A stretch of DNA of 46,819 bases, taken from NCBI GenBank assembly GCA_020051075.1, contig JAGVJP010000032.1, positions 1 to 46,819 of the forward strand, written 5' to 3'. A program made the position numbers and the translations under genes. The DNA is from Parachlamydiales bacterium. GTDB lineage: Bacteria; Chlamydiota; Chlamydiia; Chlamydiales; Parachlamydiaceae. The notes under the pieces were generated by a model. That model did not search any database, was not told where the DNA came from, and saw only the letters and a list, made by a program, of their open reading frames with translations. Each line of letters opens with the position of its first letter. Position 1 is the first letter of the stretch. Below, in pieces: positions 42,263-46,819 of the stretch.

Positions 42263-42284
42263 CGATAGACGAGGCCACGAGAAG

Positions 42285-43598
42285 ATGAAAATAGTTTATG
42301 ATCGCATTAATAGCATGCGCGGGAACTTGATTACCGTTACCGCTGAAGGGGTGAGCCTTGGCGAGCTGGCTCAAATCCGTCTTAAAGATGGACGGGTCGT
42401 CTTAGCTTCCGTATTGCGGATCGATGGAGACCAAGTGACATTGCAGGTGTTCCAAACGACCCGCGGGATCTCAACAGGCGATCAAGTCACTTTCCTGAAG
42501 AAACAGATGCAGGCAGTCTATGGTGATGCTTTGCTGGGACGACGCCTCAGCGGTGCTGGAAAACCGATCGATAATGGTCCTGAGATTATCGGAGAATCCA
42601 TCAACATTGGCAGCACCTCTTTTAACCCTGTTAAAAGGATTATTCCACGCGAAATGGTTCGGACGAATATTCCTATGATTGATGTATTCAATTGCTTAGT
42701 TAAATCTCAAAAAATTCCGATATTTTCTGTTGCTGGGGAACCATATAATGCCCTCCTCATGCGCATTGCTAATCAAACAAATGCCGATATCGTCATCATT
42801 GGAGGGATGGGGTTAACCTTTAAAGAGTATCAAGCCTTCATTGATAACGCAGATTCAGCGGGGACGATGCATAAGACGATCATGTATGTTCACCGCGCGA
42901 TCGACCCTGCTGTGGAATGTCTTTTAGTTCCTGATATGGCGTTAGCCTGTGCAGAACGTTTTGCAACGGACGGGAAACATGTTTTGGTGTTGCTCACTGA
43001 TATGACTGCTTTTGCCGATGCCATTAAAGAAATCGCGATCACGATGGACCAAGTCCCCTCCAATAGAGGGTATCCTGGCTCTCTATATTCTGATTTGGCT
43101 GCCCGTTATGAAAAAGCCGTTTTGATTGAGGGAAGCGGGTCCATCACCATTATTGGTGTGACGACAATGCCGGGCGATGACGTCACTCATCCTGTTCCGG
43201 ACAATACTGGATATATCACAGAAGGGCAATTTTATTTGCATGGAGGGAGAATCGATCCTTTCGGCTCGTTATCTCGATTAAAGCAGCTTGTGATTGGAAA
43301 AATCACTCGTGAAGACCATGGAGATATTGCTAATGCCATGATCCGCCTTTATGCTGAGTCGAAAAAAGCGCGCGAGCGGCAATCGATGGGTTTTAAACTG
43401 TCTCGTTGGGATGAGAAGTTGTTGGCTTATTCAGAGTTGTTTGAACAACGGATGATGAACCTCGAGGTCAACTACACCCTCGAGGAGGCTCTGGATTTGG
43501 GATGGGAAACATTAGCTGAATGCTTTCAGCCTAATGAAGTAGGGATCAAGCAATCGCTGGTCGGCAAATATTGGCCTGCACCAGTTGCAGCGCTTTAA
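42285..43598 (+). CDS. atpB: V-type ATP synthase subunit B
   Basis: Subunit B, 437 residues, is the non-catalytic nucleotide-site subunit that alternates with [19 protein letters not shown] and [14 protein letters not shown] replace a classic P-loop, as is normal for [21 protein letters not shown] is diagnostic. The start ATG 42285 ([15 protein letters not shown]) fits the family; the frame is open another 99 bp upstream without an RBS. Part of the rotary head. Confidence 0.95.
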   Translation: MKIVYDRINSMRGNLITVTAEGVSLGELAQIRLKDGRVVLASVLRIDGDQVTLQVFQTTRGISTGDQVTFLKKQMQAVYGDALLGRRLSGAGKPIDNGPEIIGESINIGSTSFNPVKRIIPREMVRTNIPMIDVFNCLVKSQKIPIFSVAGEPYNALLMRIANQTNADIVIIGGMGLTFKEYQAFIDNADSAGTMHKTIMYVHRAIDPAVECLLVPDMALACAERFATDGKHVLVLLTDMTAFADAIKEIAITMDQVPSNRGYPGSLYSDLAARYEKAVLIEGSGSITIIGVTTMPGDDVTHPVPDNTGYITEGQFYLHGGRIDPFGSLSRLKQLVIGKITREDHGDIANAMIRLYAESKKARERQSMGFKLSRWDEKLLAYSELFEQRMMNLEVNYTLEEALDLGWETLAECFQPNEVGIKQSLVGKYWPAPVAAL

Positions 43599-43643
43599 TA
43601 GATGATACTAACCCAAAACTCAGTTACAAATTAGGGTGGAATT

Positions 43644-44294
43644 GTGGCAGAGATCAAGCTGACGAAAAATGAATTGCGCAACCAGCAGACCCGTCTGGCT
43701 CAACTGGAGAAGTATCTTCCGACCCTGCAGCTTAAAAAAGCCATGCTTCAAGCTGAAGTCCATGAAGTACGTCAAGAGATTAGCCGATTAGAGCAGATAA
43801 CGAAGGCATTAAGAGAGAAAATCGACCTTTTCAGCGGCCTATTGGCTACAAAGACGACCATTGACCCATTGCAAGCAGTTCAGATCAAGGAAGTCTCTAA
43901 GAGATATGAGAATATCGCAGGAGTTGAGGTCCCTTATTACGAAGGGATCGCCTTTGATGATTTTGAGTACAACTTGTTTGAAACTGCCCCTTGGGTTGAT
44001 GTTGCAATAGCAGAGCTGCGAAATTTAGCGGAGATGCGAGAACGGGTCGTGATCGCCTATGAGCAGCGTGCGGCCCTTGACAAAGAGTTGCGAGAGGTGT
44101 CAATTCGGGTGAATCTATTTGAGAAAATTCTCATTCCAGGCGCTGTGGAGAACATCAGAACGATTAAAGTGTTTTTAGGAGATCAGCAGCTTGCTGCTGT
44201 TTCTCGAGCTAAAGTTGCTAAGACAAAGATAGAGGCAGGAAAAGAGGCTGCTCGACGAAGCCGTCAGTCGTCCACGGAGGCTGTCAATGCGTGA
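43644..44294 (+). CDS. atpD: V-type ATP synthase subunit D
   Basis: Subunit D, 216 residues, is the central rotor shaft, two long helices in a coiled coil (LTKNELRNQQTRLAQLEKYL at the N-terminus, IRTIKVFLGDQQLAAVSRAK at the C-terminus). Start is GTG 43644 with AGGGTGGA upstream. The last 8 bp overlap atpI. Confidence 0.94.
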   Translation: MAEIKLTKNELRNQQTRLAQLEKYLPTLQLKKAMLQAEVHEVRQEISRLEQITKALREKIDLFSGLLATKTTIDPLQAVQIKEVSKRYENIAGVEVPYYEGIAFDDFEYNLFETAPWVDVAIAELRNLAEMRERVVIAYEQRAALDKELREVSIRVNLFEKILIPGAVENIRTIKVFLGDQQLAAVSRAKVAKTKIEAGKEAARRSRQSSTEAVNA

Positions 44295-46203
44295 AGATCT
44301 TGGAAAATTTCTATTTGTTGGGCTGGAAAAAGATAAACAGCAGTTCTTTAAAAGTGCCCAAGAGCAGGGGATTATCCATTTTATCAACCCCTCTCTGACG
44401 TCGAATAAAGATCTTCCTCAAGATGTTCAGCAGGTTGTTTCTGCGATTAAAGTGCTGCGGGGGCTGCCGCCTCAGGAGCAAGAAGAAAACTACAGCATGT
44501 TAGATGCAGCGTCGATTGTAAGGGATATTTTACACCTGCATGAAAGAAATGAGCAGCTGCAAGAAGATATCCGTGTGTTGACCATTGAAATTTCCCGCAT
44601 TGATGTCTACGGCAATTTTTCCTTTGAGGATATCGCTTACATTGAGAAAGAAGGGCAGTGCAAGATTCAATTTTTTGTTTCCCGTCCTAATCTCTATGAT
44701 GGAGAAGAGATTCCTGATGGGTTAATCTTCATCGTCAATGAACATGAGCTCGATTATTACATGGCAGTGAATGATGATTCTGTTGCCTACGAGAAGATGA
44801 TTGAATTGAAGTTCGACAACTCATTGAGCCAGCTGAAGCAGAAATTTGCTATGGCTGAGAAAGAGCATCATCAGATTGATCATGAGCTGAAAGGCTACGC
44901 CAAGTATAATGAATACCTCCATCACATCCTCATCGATAGACTCAATCATTATCATTTGTTTAATACTCAAACATATGTCCAAGAGGTTGTCGATGGTTCC
45001 CTATTTGCAATTGAAGGTTGGGTGCCTCAAAATCGAGAGTCTCTTATAGGAAACATTGTCGATAAGTTAGATGTTTACTGGGAAGAGGTTGCCATTGAAC
45101 CTGATGATGTGGTGCCCACCTGCCTGGAAAACGAGGGGCAGGGTCGGTTAGGGGAAGACCTCGTCAATATCTATGATACACCTTCTTCGACTGATAAAGA
45201 CCCTTCTCGCTGGGTTCTCTATGCTTTTACCCTTTTCTTTGCATTCATTATCGGCGATGCCGGTTATGGATTGGTGTTTTTGCTGTTAGCGTTATTTCTG
45301 CGATATAAATACCCTAACGTCAAAAAAGTGGGCAAGCGGGTATTGAATCTATTTACCCTGCTGAGTGTCGGCTGCATCGTATGGGGAACGTTGATGACGT
45401 CGTTCTTCGGAATGCAAATCGATTTGCACAACCCGCTGCGGAAGGTCTCACTGCTCCAATGGCTTGCCGTCAAGAAAGCAGAATATTTGCTGACGACAAA
45501 TGATGAGTCGGTTCAAGATTGGGTGAAAAAATATCCAGAATTATCCATTGTCAAAGATCCTCATCAATTTGTCAGCTTCAACCCTGGAACTAAATCAGGA
45601 AAGGATTATGTCATCCTTGACCGCCTCACCGACAACATCATGTTTGAACTCGCCCTTTTTGTCGGCGTCGTCCACCTGATCCTCTCCCTTGCCCGTTATT
45701 CGTTGAGGAATTGGAACAACATTGGTTGGATCATCTTCTTGATCGGTGCCTATCTTTACTTCCCTTTTTACCTCAAGGTCCCAAGCTTCCTCAATTTCGT
45801 TGGCGGGATCGATCTGGCTCAAGGAGGGGCCGTGGGGTTTCAGATGATGTTTATTGGGATTGGCCTCGCTTGGGTGCTTTCAATCATCAAGCATGGATGG
45901 ATAGGCCTATTTGAGGTGGTGACGTTGATTCAAGTGTTTGCCGATACGCTATCTTATCTGCGTCTCTACGCGTTAGGGTTAGCTGGAGCGATCGTTGCTA
46001 ACACGATTAATGAAATCGCAAGCGGTTTGCCCTTGCTTCTTGGGATCCTTCTGATCTTATGCTCCCACTTCGTCAACGTCGTTTTGAGTGTAATGAGCGG
46101 CATTATCCATGGCTTGCGTCTTAACTTCTTGGAATGGTATCACTACTCGTTTGAAGGCGGGGGCAAACAATTTCAACCACTTAGACTATTAAAGAAAGAT
46201 TAA
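44287..46203 (+). CDS. atpI: V-type ATP synthase subunit I (a-type)
   Basis: Subunit I, 638 residues, is the membrane stator that carries the ion half-channels. The N-terminal half is cytosolic with coiled-coil arms. From about residue 310 there are seven or eight helices. The essential Arg is in SYLRLYALGLAGAIVA, and HGLRLNFLEWYHYSFEGGG is typical for the C-terminus. ATG 44287 overlaps atpD. Confidence 0.95.
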   Translation: MREDLGKFLFVGLEKDKQQFFKSAQEQGIIHFINPSLTSNKDLPQDVQQVVSAIKVLRGLPPQEQEENYSMLDAASIVRDILHLHERNEQLQEDIRVLTIEISRIDVYGNFSFEDIAYIEKEGQCKIQFFVSRPNLYDGEEIPDGLIFIVNEHELDYYMAVNDDSVAYEKMIELKFDNSLSQLKQKFAMAEKEHHQIDHELKGYAKYNEYLHHILIDRLNHYHLFNTQTYVQEVVDGSLFAIEGWVPQNRESLIGNIVDKLDVYWEEVAIEPDDVVPTCLENEGQGRLGEDLVNIYDTPSSTDKDPSRWVLYAFTLFFAFIIGDAGYGLVFLLLALFLRYKYPNVKKVGKRVLNLFTLLSVGCIVWGTLMTSFFGMQIDLHNPLRKVSLLQWLAVKKAEYLLTTNDESVQDWVKKYPELSIVKDPHQFVSFNPGTKSGKDYVILDRLTDNIMFELALFVGVVHLILSLARYSLRNWNNIGWIIFLIGAYLYFPFYLKVPSFLNFVGGIDLAQGGAVGFQMMFIGIGLAWVLSIIKHGWIGLFEVVTLIQVFADTLSYLRLYALGLAGAIVANTINEIASGLPLLLGILLILCSHFVNVVLSVMSGIIHGLRLNFLEWYHYSFEGGGKQFQPLRLLKKD

Positions 46204-46220
46204 CACAATAGGAGATGATT

Positions 46221-46643
46221 ATGGATTTCAATATGGTGGGTCCAGCTATAGCTTTGGGCCTGAGTTGCATTGGATGCTGTATCGGCTGTTGGATTGCTGG
46301 AGCAGCTTCGCACGCAGCGATGAGCCGGACGGAAGAAGGACATGGTAAATTCATTGGGATGGCTGCTGCCCCCTCTTCGCAGGTGATCTATGGATTTCTT
46401 CTCATGCTGCAAATGAGTAAAGCGATTCAAGCAGGGACGTTGAGCCCAGTCTCGGCAATAGCCATTGGCGTGTTCTCTGGATTGGCTTTTGTCGCTTCAT
46501 CAATCTTCCAGGGAAAAGTTTGTGCGACAGGGATTCAAGCTTCCCTAAAGCAACCGAGCGTCTATGGGAAGTGCTTCGCCGCTATCGGGATTATTGAATC
46601 GTTTGCTCTCTTCGCCTTCGTTTTTGCCTTGCTGATTATGTAG
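46221..46643 (+). CDS. atpK: V-type ATP synthase subunit K (rotor ring)
   Basis: Subunit K, 140 residues, is the rotor ring proteolipid with four helices in two hairpins. The ion-binding Glu126 lies in GIIESFALFAF, as expected for the second hairpin only. Ser52-Ser53-Gln54 (PSSQVIYGF) and Gln97 (FQGKVCATGIQ) correspond to Thr64-Gln65 and Gln110 of Enterococcus hirae NtpK, the residues that hold Na+ there. This suggests sodium coupling. I chose ATG 46221, six bases after GGAG, over the ATG at 46215 that follows GGAG directly. Confidence 0.94.
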   Translation: MDFNMVGPAIALGLSCIGCCIGCWIAGAASHAAMSRTEEGHGKFIGMAAAPSSQVIYGFLLMLQMSKAIQAGTLSPVSAIAIGVFSGLAFVASSIFQGKVCATGIQASLKQPSVYGKCFAAIGIIESFALFAFVFALLIM

Positions 46644-46648
46644 GCTCG

Positions 46649-46819
46649 AGCTTCTATTAAACGCAAAGAAGCAAAGACGCAAGAGGTGAGAATGCGAACA
46701 TCTATGGATGCCGAGTGTTTCTTAGCTTCTATTAAACGCAAAGACGCAAAGGCACGGAGACGCAAAGGAGGACAATTTAACGGAGAGACGGGGAGGCGCA
46801 GAGGGAAAAACAAGATAGG
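46649..46819. repeat. CGCAAAG-type short repeats after atpK
   Basis: AGCTTCTATTAAACGCAAAG occurs at 46649-46668 and again at 46724-46743. Each copy is followed by further CGCAAAG and GCAAAG units (ACGCAAAGGCACGGAGACG). Repeats of ACGCAAAG form are found in many bacterial genomes. No gene or terminator is visible up to the window edge. Confidence 0.65.

Noticed and set aside
46562..46813. Minus-strand frame containing repeated ASLRLIEA
   Set aside because: The repetition comes from translating the CGCAAAG repeats, and the frame overlaps atpK.
1..46819. tRNA or rRNA genes
   Set aside because: I looked for T-loop and acceptor patterns in the spacers and found none that fold; a covariance-model scan would decide.

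Overview
The window looks like part of the chromosome of an environmental, amoeba-associated chlamydia (Parachlamydiales-like). This is an inference. It rests on the V-type ATPase operon in the order E, DUF2764, A, B, D, I, K with transaldolase close by, an Nqr-type NADH dehydrogenase subunit beside NAD synthase, a full complex I (Nuo) gene set, small two-helix membrane proteins resembling inclusion-membrane proteins, a giant ankyrin/patatin/NB-ARC/TPR protein, and many serine homopolymer tracts. Base composition is moderately AT-rich and intergenic regions are AT-rich.

Region 1 (1-8000) is accessory. It holds an open frame cut by the left edge, a decayed ISAs1-type transposase, a 1389-residue ankyrin-patatin-NB-ARC-TPR protein whose last residues are read out of the transposase remnant, a large palindrome, a 5'-truncated DUF4143 ATPase fragment, a LOG-family phosphoribohydrolase and an intact AAA/DUF4143 ATPase.

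Region 2 (8080-23890) encodes all subunits of NADH:quinone oxidoreductase (NuoA-N). They lie in three transcription blocks: nuoABCDE, nuoF, and nuoGHIJKLMN. A DUF6580 membrane protein and a convergent Dph6-like ATP-pyrophosphatase sit between nuoF and nuoG. Each block starts with a near-identical promoter (TTGACA, 15 bp, TGATAT/TGCTAT), which suggests common control.

Region 3 (24000-32060) holds six small two-helix membrane proteins that look paralogous (24014, 28926, 29627, 30488, 31095, 31737), several with their own strong promoter or terminator. They are interrupted by a YafQ-type toxin-antitoxin pair and by a reverse-strand operon nqrF-nadE-DUF2231. I regard this family as the best candidate for an undescribed system, possibly secreted inclusion-membrane-like proteins.

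Region 4 (32080-38710) has transaldolase, a zinc-ribbon protein and a 618-residue helical protein of unknown function. It also has three small secreted or membrane proteins with Ser/His/Tyr-rich tails, two putative lipoproteins and a 230-bp inverted repeat built of CAGGATAGG-like units.

Region 5 (38786-46643) is the V/A-type ATPase operon with a good promoter. Its K subunit keeps the residues that bind sodium in the Enterococcus hirae enzyme. Together with NqrF this points to a sodium cycle running alongside complex I. The window ends in CGCAAAG-type short repeats.
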